Made by a program: the position numbers and the translations under genes
The notes under the pieces: generated by a model
What the model saw: the letters and a program-made list of their open reading frames with translations, nothing else
Told to the model about the DNA's origin: nothing
Databases searched by the model: none
Shown: in pieces, positions 8,642 through 16,888 of the stretch
Layout: each line of letters starts with the position of its first letter
Numbering within the stretch: position 1 is the stretch's first letter
Origin: Paraferrimonas sp. SM1919
GTDB lineage: Bacteria > Pseudomonadota > Gammaproteobacteria > Enterobacterales > Shewanellaceae
NCBI RefSeq assembly: GCF_010993985.1
Contig: NZ_WINH01000029.1
Location: 1-46,145, forward strand
Direction of reading: 5' to 3'
DNA: 46,145 nt

Positions 8642-10428
8642 TAGTAGACATCCTTTTGGTAACGCTTATTGCTTTTTAATTCATCTAGGTATTGCTGGGC
8701 CTGCTCTAAAGACTTTGAACCTTGCTCGGTTATTACCTCTAACAGTGCTTGCTCGACGTCTTTCGCCATACGGTTTTTGTCACCACAAATGTAGATATGG
8801 GCACCGTCTTGTAACCATTGATACAGTTCGCTAGCTTGCTCTTTAATGCGATGCTGTACGTAAATTTTATGGGGCTGATCCCTTGAGAATGCCAGCGAAA
8901 TATTATTAATCAGGCCGTCCTTAACGTACTTTTGCCACTCCACTTGATACAGGAAGTCTTGAGTAAACTCAGGGTTACCAAAGAACAACCAGTTTTTACC
9001 ATTAGCGCCACTGGCCGCCCGCTGTTGGATAAAAGCACGAAATGGCGCAATGCCGGTTCCAGGGCCAATCATGATCACTGGGGTATCAGGGTTTTCAGGT
9101 AGCTTAAAGTGCTTATTAGGTTCAACATAGACCCCTAGGGTATCGCCCTCTTGCACCCTTTGGGTCAGGTAACTAGAAGCACCGCCTTGGTAGGTTTGAC
9201 CATCACGCTGCTCACTGACTAGCGCCACGGTTAAATGCACTTCTTCGTCGACCTCTTGCTGTGCTGAAGCAATCGAGTAGGAGCGGGGTGCCAATGGTCG
9301 CAGTAATTCCACTAATTGCTGCGCCGTTACCTCTGCATTGAACTCGCTGACCAGTTCAATAAATTGATGGGATTTAATATACGCATTTAATGCATCTTTA
9401 TCGGCTAACAGACTGGCTAACTGGTCATTGGTCGCCAACTGTTGCCAGGCTTCGATGACCTTAGGGGTTAATTGGGTCAGTTCAAGCTTGTCTGTTAACG
9501 CGGCTTTTAATTCAAGCTCATTATTTTTAAGAGTCACTTGGCTAGTTGCTTCAAGCCTTAAAGCTTTAAGCAGTTGCGTTACCAGCTCTGGATCGTTTTG
9601 AAAGTACACCCCTAATGAGTCACCGGCTTGATAACTTAAGCCCGATCCCGCTAAATCCAGCTCGACATGGTGGATCACCTTAGATGAATCCCGGCCAGTA
9701 ATACGTTGACTAACAATCACTTCAGCTTGATAGGGGTTTACTCTGCTGTAATTACTGCTGGCTAGGCTTGGCAATGTAACCACTTGTGCGCTTTGGGTTT
9801 GGTCACCAATAATCGGTTTGAATGCGCTGATAGCTTGCTGCTGCCAATCTTTGGCTGCATCGTCATAATCAACATCACAATCAACTCTGGCGACTAATGG
9901 CTTAGCACCGAGTTTGGCAAAGGCTTGGTCAAAGTCCTTGGCTGTTTGGCAAAAAAATTCATAACTGGAATCCCCTAGCCCTAATACCGCGTAATTAAGC
10001 TTATCGAGCTTAGGCGCACGTTTAGAGTGAATAAATTTATGGAATTCTAGGGCGTCATCCGGTGGATCGCCCTCACCATGGGTAGAGGCCACAATAACTA
10101 AAGCCGTTTCTGTTTTAAGCTCTTTTACCTTATAGCTGGCAATGTTTTCTAAACGAACGGTGAAACCTTTTGCCTTGGCTTGATCTGCTAAGGCTGTCGC
10201 CACCCCTTGGGCATTACCGGTTTGGCTGGCATATAAAATGGTGAGTGTAACACTAACGGCTGGCGCAGCTGCCACGGTGGTAGTGGAGGTTTGATTAGCA
10301 CTAGCAGCCAGATAGCCACTCACCCATGCCTGTTGTATAGGGTTGAGCTCTGCAACTAATGACTGCAATGATTCTATTTGTTTTTGCTCTAGCGGTGAGC
10401 CAAGGGCATTCAATTCCTTTAACAGCAT
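8641..10428 (-). CDS. cysJ: sulfite reductase (NADPH) flavoprotein alpha subunit
   Basis: A 595-residue diflavin reductase. A flavodoxin domain with the FMN-binding start LTILYASQTGNAQGVA and VIVASTHGEGDPPDDA occupies about 60-205. An FAD-binding domain with RSYSIASA (around 380) and an NADPH-binding domain beginning VIMIGPGTGIAPFRAFIQQR follow, ending at the family's YQKDVY C-terminus. It passes electrons from NADPH through FAD and FMN to CysI. First gene of the cysJIH operon; the ATG at 10428 has an AGGA-type ribosome site. A possible sigma-70 promoter (TTGCAA-16-TATAAC) lies about 45 bases upstream. CysB control is expected from the family but no clear CysB box could be assigned by eye. 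Confidence 0.98.
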   Translation of the reverse strand: MLLKELNALGSPLEQKQIESLQSLVAELNPIQQAWVSGYLAASANQTSTTTVAAAPAVSVTLTILYASQTGNAQGVATALADQAKAKGFTVRLENIASYKVKELKTETALVIVASTHGEGDPPDDALEFHKFIHSKRAPKLDKLNYAVLGLGDSSYEFFCQTAKDFDQAFAKLGAKPLVARVDCDVDYDDAAKDWQQQAISAFKPIIGDQTQSAQVVTLPSLASSNYSRVNPYQAEVIVSQRITGRDSSKVIHHVELDLAGSGLSYQAGDSLGVYFQNDPELVTQLLKALRLEATSQVTLKNNELELKAALTDKLELTQLTPKVIEAWQQLATNDQLASLLADKDALNAYIKSHQFIELVSEFNAEVTAQQLVELLRPLAPRSYSIASAQQEVDEEVHLTVALVSEQRDGQTYQGGASSYLTQRVQEGDTLGVYVEPNKHFKLPENPDTPVIMIGPGTGIAPFRAFIQQRAASGANGKNWLFFGNPEFTQDFLYQVEWQKYVKDGLINNISLAFSRDQPHKIYVQHRIKEQASELYQWLQDGAHIYICGDKNRMAKDVEQALLEVITEQGSKSLEQAQQYLDELKSNKRYQKDVY

Positions 10429-10749
10429 GATGGTGTCCTGTAGAAGTCAGAACATCAAAATAGAACAACCCGTTATAATTAAAAAGTAACATTTTGCAAT
10501 TCTTTATAACCTAAAAGAATATAAATACCATACAATACCCAAATTCCATAATTGAAGCAAAAGCATTCAAATTTTAAATGGGCTTACTACTACTTTAATC
10601 TAAGCAAAACCTTATGGCGTATAGAGTTACACAGAAAAGCCGACAACTATTGCATAAATTTGCACATTTTATTGAATTTTATTCAAACAAAATAGAGGGA
10701 TGATTGTGATAGATTAAAATTTAGACGTTATTAACAGAGGTGCAAGACT
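10429..10749. other. divergent intergenic region between cysJ and pntAA (about 320 bases)
   Basis: AT-rich, no credible gene. It must hold the promoters of both operons. The only elements I could name are a cysJ promoter candidate at 10472-10499 and a small dyad TTGAAT-TTT-ATTCAA at 10672-10686 upstream of pntAA. No riboswitch-like fold or terminator was recognised. Confidence 0.6.
10472..10499 (-). promoter_or_regulatory. candidate sigma-70 promoter for cysJIH
   Basis: Reading on the minus strand, TTGCAA (10499-10494) is followed 16 bases later by TATAAC (10477-10472), about 45 bases before the cysJ start codon. Spacing and hexamers are plausible but not proof. Confidence 0.4.
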
Positions 10750-11919
10750 GTGAAAATTGGATTACTTAAGGAACGCAATCAGGCAGAAAAACGTGTTGCT
10801 CTGATCCCAGCTGCGGTAACCAAGCTTAGCGAACAAGGCTTTGAGTTAATGGTGCAAGCAGGGGCGGGAATCGCCGCTGGTTACACTGATGAAGATTATA
10901 TTAAGGCTAATGCCAAAATCGTCACAGACGACGAGGTATTTTGCGCAGACATAATTACAGCTGTCAATGTGAAAGGTGCTATGGCTGAATATGTATTGGC
11001 GATGGTGAAGCCTCAGCAAATTATCATAGCGACCTTAGATCCTCTTACACAGCACAACACCATTAGAACATTAGCGGCAAAACACGTCACTGCTTTTGGT
11101 CTCGAATTAGTACCAAGAATTACTCGCGCCCAATCTATGGATGTGCTTTCATCAATGGCAACCATTGCCGGCTATAAAGCAGTCATTATGGCAGCAGATA
11201 AGTCTCCACGATTGTTCCCTATGATGATGACTGCCGCTGGAACGCTCAAACCAACAAGAGCATTCGTTATGGGCGTAGGAGTAGCAGGCTTGCAAGCCTG
11301 TGCAACTGCCAAACGTTTAGGTGCAGTTGTCGAGGCTTATGACATTCGCCCTGCCGCTCAAGAACAAATTCTTTCGGTCGGAGCCCGCCCTGTGGTACTG
11401 GATATAGAAGCCGATCATTCTCAAGCTGCCGGCGGCTATGCGCAAGAACAGTCTGATGACTTTATTCAACGACAACAGCAAGCCATGGCCGATGTGCTCG
11501 CTCAACAAGATGTCGTGATCACTACCGCGGCGATACCTGGACGACCAGCCCCCAAGCTTATCACCAAAGCCATGGTTGAGCAGATGAAACCTGGCACCAT
11601 TATCATCGACTTAGCTGCAGAAACTGGTGGCAATTGTGAGCTGACTAAACTTGATGAAGAAGTAGTCATTAATGGTGTAACGATAGTGGGCCCCAGTAAT
11701 ATCGCCTGTCGTGCCGCCACCCATGCCAGTCAGATGTATTCTACCAACATAGAGAACTTGCTAAAGCTGATGACCAGGGCAGAAGGTCAGGTAATTTTAG
11801 ATTTTGAAGATGAAGTCATTAAAGAAACCTGTGCCACTCATCAAGGTAAAATTATTAGTTCACGGTTACTCGATTTAATCAAGCTAGACCAGCCTCAAGC
11901 AACTACTGCAGGAGTTTAA
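10750..11919 (+). CDS. pntAA: NAD(P) transhydrogenase subunit alpha part 1 (NAD-binding)
   Basis: A 389-residue soluble dI component of proton-translocating nicotinamide nucleotide transhydrogenase. The start is a GTG preceded by GAGG. N-terminal KIGLLKERNQAEKRVALIPAAVTKL and the NAD-binding fold VMGVGVAGLQACATAKRLGAVVEAYDIRP are diagnostic, as is the mobile-loop region and PGTIIIDLAAETGGNCE. The protein ends after the soluble domain: the membrane segments that follow in the E. coli two-gene PntA are instead encoded by the next gene. The enzyme couples hydride transfer from NADH to NADP+ with proton entry, making NADPH, for example for the neighbouring sulfite reductase. The next gene starts 2 bases later. 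Confidence 0.96.
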   Translation: MKIGLLKERNQAEKRVALIPAAVTKLSEQGFELMVQAGAGIAAGYTDEDYIKANAKIVTDDEVFCADIITAVNVKGAMAEYVLAMVKPQQIIIATLDPLTQHNTIRTLAAKHVTAFGLELVPRITRAQSMDVLSSMATIAGYKAVIMAADKSPRLFPMMMTAAGTLKPTRAFVMGVGVAGLQACATAKRLGAVVEAYDIRPAAQEQILSVGARPVVLDIEADHSQAAGGYAQEQSDDFIQRQQQAMADVLAQQDVVITTAAIPGRPAPKLITKAMVEQMKPGTIIIDLAAETGGNCELTKLDEEVVINGVTIVGPSNIACRAATHASQMYSTNIENLLKLMTRAEGQVILDFEDEVIKETCATHQGKIISSRLLDLIKLDQPQATTAGV

Positions 11920-11921
11920 TC

Positions 11922-12197
11922 ATGGAATATTTATTACTACTGACTTTATTCATTGTTGCTGTCTTCCTCGGGGTAGAACTTATCACCAAGGTGCCACCCA
12001 CGTTGCACACACCTCTGATGTCAGGCTCGAATGCAATATCAGGTATCACCTTAGTTGGGGCACTCCTTGCCGCAGGATCTGGAGCAGGTTTTTGGGTCAA
12101 CCTTTTTGGTTTTATTGCGGTGACTCTAGCCACCATTAATGTGGTAGGTGGATATATGGTTACCGACCGCATGCTCGCTATGTTTAAAAGGAAGTAA
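11922..12197 (+). CDS. pntAB: NAD(P) transhydrogenase subunit alpha part 2 (membrane)
   Basis: A 91-residue hydrophobic protein with three to four predicted membrane helices and the conserved stretch ELITKVPPTLHTPLMSGSNAISGITLVGALL. This is the membrane dIIa part of transhydrogenase, which in enterobacteria is fused to the C-terminus of PntA. The three-polypeptide arrangement seen here is the Rhodospirillum rubrum type. It assembles with PntB to form the proton channel. It lies between pntAA and pntB with gaps of 2 and 3 bases, so one transcript and strict co-translation are expected. Confidence 0.95.
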   Translation: MEYLLLLTLFIVAVFLGVELITKVPPTLHTPLMSGSNAISGITLVGALLAAGSGAGFWVNLFGFIAVTLATINVVGGYMVTDRMLAMFKRK

Positions 12198-12200
12198 GTC

Positions 12201-13583
12201 ATGAACGAGACAATTATTTATCTAAGTTACTTAGTCGCCGCTAGTTTATTTATTCTCGGCATTAAGGGGCTAACTAAACCCAAAACTGCTGTTCGTGGTA
12301 ATCAATTATCCGCACTTGGCATGTTTATCGCTGTGGTCGTAACCTTAACTGACCAAGGAATTATCAGTTTCCAATGGATTATCGCAGGGGTACTCTTGGG
12401 CTCGGTTATCGGTGCTGTTTTTGCGAAGAAAATCCAGATGACCGCAATGCCGCAAATGGTGGCAATGCTTAACGGTTTCGGTGGTGGTGCATCGTTATTT
12501 GTAGCTCTGGCACTGTTTATGGATACCAACTCTGAAGCGGCACTAATACCATTGATTGCCGGCAGCATCACCATGTTAATTGGTGCAGTGACGCTCTCTG
12601 GTTCTTTGGTGGCCTTTGCCAAGTTACAAGAGCTGATCTCGGGCCAGCCTATTAAAGTTCCTGCCAATAAGTTCCTTAATGGGGCACTCTTTATTGGCTC
12701 TTTAGTACTAATAGGCTTGATTGTGGCAAACCCGTATCAGCTCGAACTGGCCTACTACCTGATTGCTGCAGCATTGGTGCTTGGGTTAGTGTTAGTGCTG
12801 CCTATTGGGGGGGCTGATATGCCTGTCGTAATTGCGCTACTCAACTCCTACTCGGGGATAGCTGCGGCAACCGCTGGCTTTATTTCTGGCAACACCGTTC
12901 TGATTGTCTCTGGCTCACTCGTTGGCGCGTCGGGTATTATCTTGACCTCTATCATGTGTAAGGCGATGAATCGTAGCCTGACAAATGTGCTGTTTGGAGT
13001 AATGGCTGACGTCGGCGAAAAAGTTGATGCTGATGAAGTTTACGCTGGTAAAATTAAAGCATCGACAGCAGATGAAGTCGCCATGCTACTTGAAACCGCA
13101 CAAAAGGTTATCATAGTACCGGGTTACGGTCTCGCGATGGCTCAGGCCCAGCATGCTGTGAGAGAGCTGGCGAATACCCTGCAACAAAGAGGCACCCAAG
13201 TAAAGTATGCAATCCACCCTGTTGCTGGGCGTATGCCTGGACATATGAATGTGTTATTGGCAGAAGCAGAAGTTCCCTATGAGCAGTTAGTTGAAATGGA
13301 TATCATTAACCCTGAGTTTGAACAAACCTGTGTGGCAATTGTTATCGGCGCAAATGATGTCACCAATCCACTAGCAAGAGAAGACAAAGGTAGCCCAATC
13401 TATGGCATGCCGATTCTCAACGTCGACAAAGCAAAAACGGTGGTTGTGGTTAAACGCTCACTGAGTCCAGGTTTTGCTGGCCTACCTAACCCTTTATTTG
13501 CCAAAGACCATTCACTAATGTTATTTGGTGATGGCAAACAAGCTATAGTAGATTTGGCAGCAAATCTTAAAGAAGCTTCTTAA
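12201..13583 (+). CDS. pntB: NAD(P) transhydrogenase subunit beta
   Basis: A 460-residue protein. The first 260 residues form about eight to nine membrane helices (dIIb, including AMPQMVAMLNGFGGGAS and PIGGADMPVVIALLNSYSGIAAATAGF). The last 190 residues form the NADP-binding dIII domain with VIIVPGYGLAMAQAQHAVREL, HPVAGRMPGHMNVLLAEAEVPY, VIGANDVTNPLAREDKGSPIYGMPIL and VVVKRSLSPGFAGLPNPLF. All are standard landmarks of PntB. It finishes the pnt operon. The region after its stop contains a hairpin oriented as a terminator for the opposite strand, with only a short T-stretch on the plus strand. Confidence 0.97.
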   Translation: MNETIIYLSYLVAASLFILGIKGLTKPKTAVRGNQLSALGMFIAVVVTLTDQGIISFQWIIAGVLLGSVIGAVFAKKIQMTAMPQMVAMLNGFGGGASLFVALALFMDTNSEAALIPLIAGSITMLIGAVTLSGSLVAFAKLQELISGQPIKVPANKFLNGALFIGSLVLIGLIVANPYQLELAYYLIAAALVLGLVLVLPIGGADMPVVIALLNSYSGIAAATAGFISGNTVLIVSGSLVGASGIILTSIMCKAMNRSLTNVLFGVMADVGEKVDADEVYAGKIKASTADEVAMLLETAQKVIIVPGYGLAMAQAQHAVRELANTLQQRGTQVKYAIHPVAGRMPGHMNVLLAEAEVPYEQLVEMDIINPEFEQTCVAIVIGANDVTNPLAREDKGSPIYGMPILNVDKAKTVVVVKRSLSPGFAGLPNPLFAKDHSLMLFGDGKQAIVDLAANLKEAS

Positions 13584-13590
13584 GGATATA

Positions 13591-13615
13591 AAAAAACCGA
13601 GCATAACTAGCTCGG
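13591..13615 (-). terminator. terminator for the 13620 gene (weakly bidirectional)
   Basis: Stem CCGAGC / GCTCGG with a 7-base loop, followed on the minus strand by seven T residues. On the plus strand it is followed only by CGCTTT. Confidence 0.7.
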
Positions 13616-13619
13616 CGCT

Positions 13620-13817
13620 TTACCAGTCATCCTGCTGTAACTCTTCTGCTTTCCAACATGGGAGGCAGAAGCTTTTGCGATTACCTTTTTGCAAGATCAA
13701 ATACCTGGCCGGTTTCTTACACTGGCAAAAATATTGTTTTGAATAGTGAATAATCGAATGGGCTAAATCGACCTTTTGAGCGATTCTGCCTTGGTATTCT
13801 ACCTTCTCTACTTCCAT
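13620..13817 (-). CDS. small cysteine-rich protein, possible zinc ribbon (unknown function)
   Basis: A 65-residue ORF with the pattern CQCKKPARYLILQK...SFCLPCW, two Cys-rich pairs (C-x-C and C-x2-C) about 20 residues apart, as in a small zinc-binding knuckle. I do not recognise the family. Support for a real gene: it ends 5 bases before a convincing minus-strand terminator and its composition is protein-like with a clear metal-site pattern. Against: there is no good ribosome site before the ATG at 13817, and it is short. It lies convergent to pntB. The role is unknown; a regulatory or RNA-related function is only a guess. Confidence 0.55.
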   Translation of the reverse strand: MEVEKVEYQGRIAQKVDLAHSIIHYSKQYFCQCKKPARYLILQKGNRKSFCLPCWKAEELQQDDW

Positions 13818-14100
13818 TGGTTATCTATATCTAAAGCCCATGAGTGAAATGTCTATGGTACCGTAAATGGCCTACTTTCTCTAGGGTCAAACTCGCAAAG
13901 TTGAACCCAACGCCAATCCGGAACAAAAAGCCCTATCCATCTGTTTTTGCTGGAGATAATAGTGTGACAAAGATCAAATTTTTGCTGAATAAAACTAATA
14001 TTTATGCTAAAAATACAACAACTATAAAAACATTATTCTGCTTAAACACAAATTTAACAAAGTGTTCACCCAGAATTTTCATAATTAAAGGTTTTTCTAA

Positions 14101-14484
14101 ATGAACACAATAACAAAAAGAGAATTAACCAAAGGTTTATGGTCGATCATTATTGAAGACCCTATTGAAAATCAATTTGAACTAAGAAAACGTTTTACCC
14201 AAGACGGCTACCAAATTCTCTCTAATATTGTTGACGATAATGGCAATGTCATTTTCTTAGCTAATTACCAAGGTGAATTGCAACAACAGTATTCTGTGAT
14301 TGAATTATCAAGTAATAAAATGGCTATGTTGTTCGACTTAGAAACCGCTTTACAATACGACGCTAGACAGATGCTAGAGGAACAGGGTTATCAAGTTTTA
14401 TCCGCCACTTTGGATGAGCAATCCCAACAAATGGTCCTTATTGCCCAGGTTAAGCAACTAAAGCCTTTAGTTTCTTTGGCATAA
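14101..14484 (+). CDS. hypothetical protein with a tandem internal repeat
   Basis: A 127-residue soluble protein with no family that I recognise. It reads as two related halves. RKRFTQDGYQILSNIVDDNGN (about residues 28-48) matches ARQMLEEQGYQVLSATLDEQSQ (about 90-111), each followed by a hydrophobic strand (VIFLANY / MVLIAQV). Between them is a short linker with a strand-like YSVIELSS. This suggests a duplicated alpha-beta unit that folds back as a pseudo-dimer. No signal peptide or membrane helix. AAAGG lies about 10 bases before the ATG. A strong terminator follows directly. It is flanked by unrelated genes, so context gives no function. Confidence 0.75.
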   Translation: MNTITKRELTKGLWSIIIEDPIENQFELRKRFTQDGYQILSNIVDDNGNVIFLANYQGELQQQYSVIELSSNKMAMLFDLETALQYDARQMLEEQGYQVLSATLDEQSQQMVLIAQVKQLKPLVSLA

Positions 14485-14493
14485 AGTTGATAT

Positions 14494-14520
14494 AGAGCCT
14501 TACAATAAGGCTCTTTTTTT
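14494..14520 (+). terminator. terminator after the 14101 gene
   Basis: Stem AGAGCCTTA / TAAGGCTCT with a 3-base loop, then a run of T. The stop codon of the convergent gene (14500-14502) lies inside the stem, so the two genes share this structure. Confidence 0.85.
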
Positions 14521-15345
14521 AAGCCAATTTTGGGCAACCACAGCGCCAAGGTGTCGCTCTAAAGTTGGTTTTAAATATTCGCCAAACCCCCGCCTATGCC
14601 AGCGTAAATAAGAGGGTTGATGGTAATCTGGCTGTAAAGAAAACTCTGCCTTAAAAAGGCCAATCATTTGTTGATACCAGCCAGGATCACTCACTTTCAA
14701 TTCTAACTGCCAGACCTTATTTATAAAGGTAGCGAAAGTGGTATTTTTGATTTCACTGGCAGCAAAGTTATCGCGTATGTCTTGAATAATAGGCACTGAC
14801 CAGTAATAACGGTTCTGAGTATCATTGACTAACATTAAATTACGTTTATCAACCAGCGCCGCAATTCGCTCAGGGTATTGCTCCGACTGAGCCATCGACC
14901 ACATGGCATACAAATCAGCCAACAGCTCATCTTGATAATGTTGAAATTCAAAATCACCGCACTGCCAAGAAAAAAGAGGCGCTAATTGCTGTTCATTGAT
15001 GGTTGCTTTTACCACAATATGACCAATTTCATGGATTAGAAAATTACTGATTTCAAACTCGCTTCGGTAGTCGATCAACTGATAACCAACCTTCGCAATT
15101 AAAGCTTGCGGTACTGTTTTATAGAGCACCATGCCTTTGACATCAGAATGAGAAAAGGTTAGTGAAAACCCCTGTCTAAACTCGAGATTTTGCTTCAGCT
15201 CAAGCGCTGTGGGCAAACGGCTTTGAATCGCATCAGGTAAAGCCTTAACACATTGTTGCAAATCCCTTTCAGGGCAAAGCAACATTTGCTGTTGCTCAAC
15301 TTGCAACCATTGCATTTGACCAATCGTTAAGGCTTCTAATAACAT
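14500..15345 (-). CDS. putative zinc metalloprotease-like protein (HEIGH motif)
   Basis: A 281-residue protein without signal peptide. Residues 101-112 read NFLIHEIGHIVV, an HExxH zinc-binding motif (H105, E106, H109) in a predicted helix. DELLADLYAMW about 30 residues later offers a third ligand (E140 or D144), a layout of the gluzincin/minigluzincin sort. The rest does not match a family that I can name, so proteolytic activity is an inference. It begins 6 bases after the hldE stop without a clear ribosome site of its own, so it is probably translated by coupling from hldE. A link to lipopolysaccharide core assembly or envelope quality control is possible but unproven. Confidence 0.75.
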   Translation of the reverse strand: MLLEALTIGQMQWLQVEQQQMLLCPERDLQQCVKALPDAIQSRLPTALELKQNLEFRQGFSLTFSHSDVKGMVLYKTVPQALIAKVGYQLIDYRSEFEISNFLIHEIGHIVVKATINEQQLAPLFSWQCGDFEFQHYQDELLADLYAMWSMAQSEQYPERIAALVDKRNLMLVNDTQNRYYWSVPIIQDIRDNFAASEIKNTTFATFINKVWQLELKVSDPGWYQQMIGLFKAEFSLQPDYHQPSYLRWHRRGFGEYLKPTLERHLGAVVAQNWLKKRALL

Positions 15346-15351
15346 TACTAA

Positions 15352-16782
15352 TTATGAACGTTCTACTATGGTTTTAATAATACTGCTGGTTGAACAGCCA
15401 TCTTCAAAGCCAAGCACTTTGACACTACCACCGTTAGCCATCACTTCCACACCACCAGCAATTTCTTCAATTTTATAATCACCGCCTTTAACTAAAATAT
15501 CAGGCAGCAATTCACTAATCACCCTCTGTGGAGTGTCCTCAGAAAATGGGATAACCCAATCTACCGCAGCAAGACCCGCTAAAACCGCCATGCGGCGAGC
15601 CACTGGGTTGACAGGGCGACCTTCCCCTTTTAAACGACGAACTGAATCATCATCATTAACGGCCACGATTAAACGGTCACCTAAGGCTTTTGCTTGCTGT
15701 AAATAGCTGACATGACCAGCATGCAAAATGTCGAAGCAACCATTAGTCATCACTACGGTTTCTCCTGCTTCAAGAGCTAATTTTCGGCCTTTAAGCATTT
15801 GTTCTTGAGTTAGCACTCCAAAGCCCACATCACCATGGTGCTGGCCTAGGGCCTGAGCAAGTTCTAATAGGCTTACGGTTGAGGTGCCGACTTTACCCAC
15901 TACAATACCAGCAGCTTCATTCGCTAATACACAGGCATCTTCAAGGCTTGCACCGGCTGCTAGTGAGGTCGCTAGGGTAGCCACTACCGTATCGCCAGCA
16001 CCGGTGACGTCGTACACTTCCTTAGCTTGAGTTGGAATATGTAAACTTGGCTTGTTTGGCTGTACTAGGGTCATGCCCTGCTCTGAGCGTGTCACCAATA
16101 GCGCCCCTAATTGGAATTGCTCTATAAGCGCTAACGCTTTTTGCTCAAGATCTGTGTCATCACTGACCTTACCTACTACCGCTTCAAATTCTGAAAGGTT
16201 CGGGGTTAATAGGCTAGCACCTGTGTATTTAGCAAAGTCACTGCCCTTAGGATCCACCACTACAGGCAGATTAATGGCGTTTGCTGCAGCAATTAATGTT
16301 CTAGGGTCGGCTAATGTGCCTTTGGCGTAGTCACTTAATACTAGTGCGCCTAAGTCAGAGAGTTGTTGGCCACAGTGCTCTGCCAATAAATCTGCATCCG
16401 TTTTAGCAAACGCTTCTTCAAAGTCTAAACGTAATAATTGTTGGTTACGGCTAAGTACACGTAACTTAGTGATCGTTGGCGCAGAGTCCACCGCCATAAA
16501 TTGGGTATCAACCCCAAGGGCTTCTACTCCTTGCTTAAGCGCTGCAGCAGCTTCATCATTGCCCACTAAACCCGCTAGAGTAACTTCAGCCCCTAGCGCC
16601 GCGGTATTAAATGCTACGTTGGCTCCCCCACCTGGCCTGTCTTCTAAGTTTTCTACCTTTACCACAGGCACCGGTGCTTCAGGAGATATCCGACCTGTCG
16701 GTCCCATCCAGTATCTGTCGAGCATGACATCGCCAAGGATTAAAACTTTGGCTTTTTCAAATTCTGGTAAGGTAACTTTCAT
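15352..16782 (-). CDS. hldE: bifunctional heptose-7-phosphate kinase / heptose-1-phosphate adenylyltransferase
   Basis: A 476-residue fusion of normal size. The N-terminal PfkB-type kinase (about 1-315) shows KVLILGDVMLDRYWMGPTGRISPEAPVPVV, GGGANVAFN and the catalytic loop VTGAGDTVVATLA. The C-terminal cytidylyltransferase-like domain (about 340-476) shows TNGCFDILHAGHVSYL with the nucleotidyl-transfer HAGH motif, and GGDYK near the end. It phosphorylates heptose-7-phosphate at C1 and then adenylylates it, leading to ADP-heptose for the LPS inner core. Cytoplasmic. Divergent from lpxL, so inner-core sugar and lipid A acylation genes sit back to back, sharing a short region with an inverted repeat. 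Confidence 0.98.
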   Translation of the reverse strand: MKVTLPEFEKAKVLILGDVMLDRYWMGPTGRISPEAPVPVVKVENLEDRPGGGANVAFNTAALGAEVTLAGLVGNDEAAAALKQGVEALGVDTQFMAVDSAPTITKLRVLSRNQQLLRLDFEEAFAKTDADLLAEHCGQQLSDLGALVLSDYAKGTLADPRTLIAAANAINLPVVVDPKGSDFAKYTGASLLTPNLSEFEAVVGKVSDDTDLEQKALALIEQFQLGALLVTRSEQGMTLVQPNKPSLHIPTQAKEVYDVTGAGDTVVATLATSLAAGASLEDACVLANEAAGIVVGKVGTSTVSLLELAQALGQHHGDVGFGVLTQEQMLKGRKLALEAGETVVMTNGCFDILHAGHVSYLQQAKALGDRLIVAVNDDDSVRRLKGEGRPVNPVARRMAVLAGLAAVDWVIPFSEDTPQRVISELLPDILVKGGDYKIEEIAGGVEVMANGGSVKVLGFEDGCSTSSIIKTIVERS

Positions 16783-16822
16783 AACATTCCTATGTTGACA
16801 TATTTAATCTTTTCTACTGGCT

Positions 16823-16856
16823 ATTGTACCTAAGGTTATCAGATTTAGGGTACAAT
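16823..16856. promoter_or_regulatory. inverted repeat in the hldE/lpxL divergent promoter region
   Basis: ATTGTACC (16823-16830) and GGTACAAT (16849-16856) form an 8-bp dyad with an 18-bp spacer, almost centred between the two start codons. Each arm ends in a TACAAT hexamer reading outwards, so they may be the -10 boxes of back-to-back promoters. No good -35 boxes were found, so this could equally be an operator. Confidence 0.4.
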
Positions 16857-16888
16857 CTTTGTTTTAAAGTTATAAAGAGTAACCAAAA

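Noticed and set aside
10672..10686. TTGAAT-TTT-ATTCAA dyad upstream of pntAA as an ArgR box
   Set aside because: ARG boxes have TGAAT-N4-ATTCA; the spacer here is 3 and there is no second box. No link between arginine and transhydrogenase is evident.
13963..13978. TGTGA-CAAAGA-TCAAA as a CRP site before the 14101 gene
   Set aside because: Only one half-site is good (TCAAA instead of TCACA) and the position is far upstream of the gene; too weak to list.
13844..14104. 86-codon plus-strand ORF
   Set aside because: No ribosome site, atypical amino-acid composition, and it overlaps the start of the better-supported gene at 14101.
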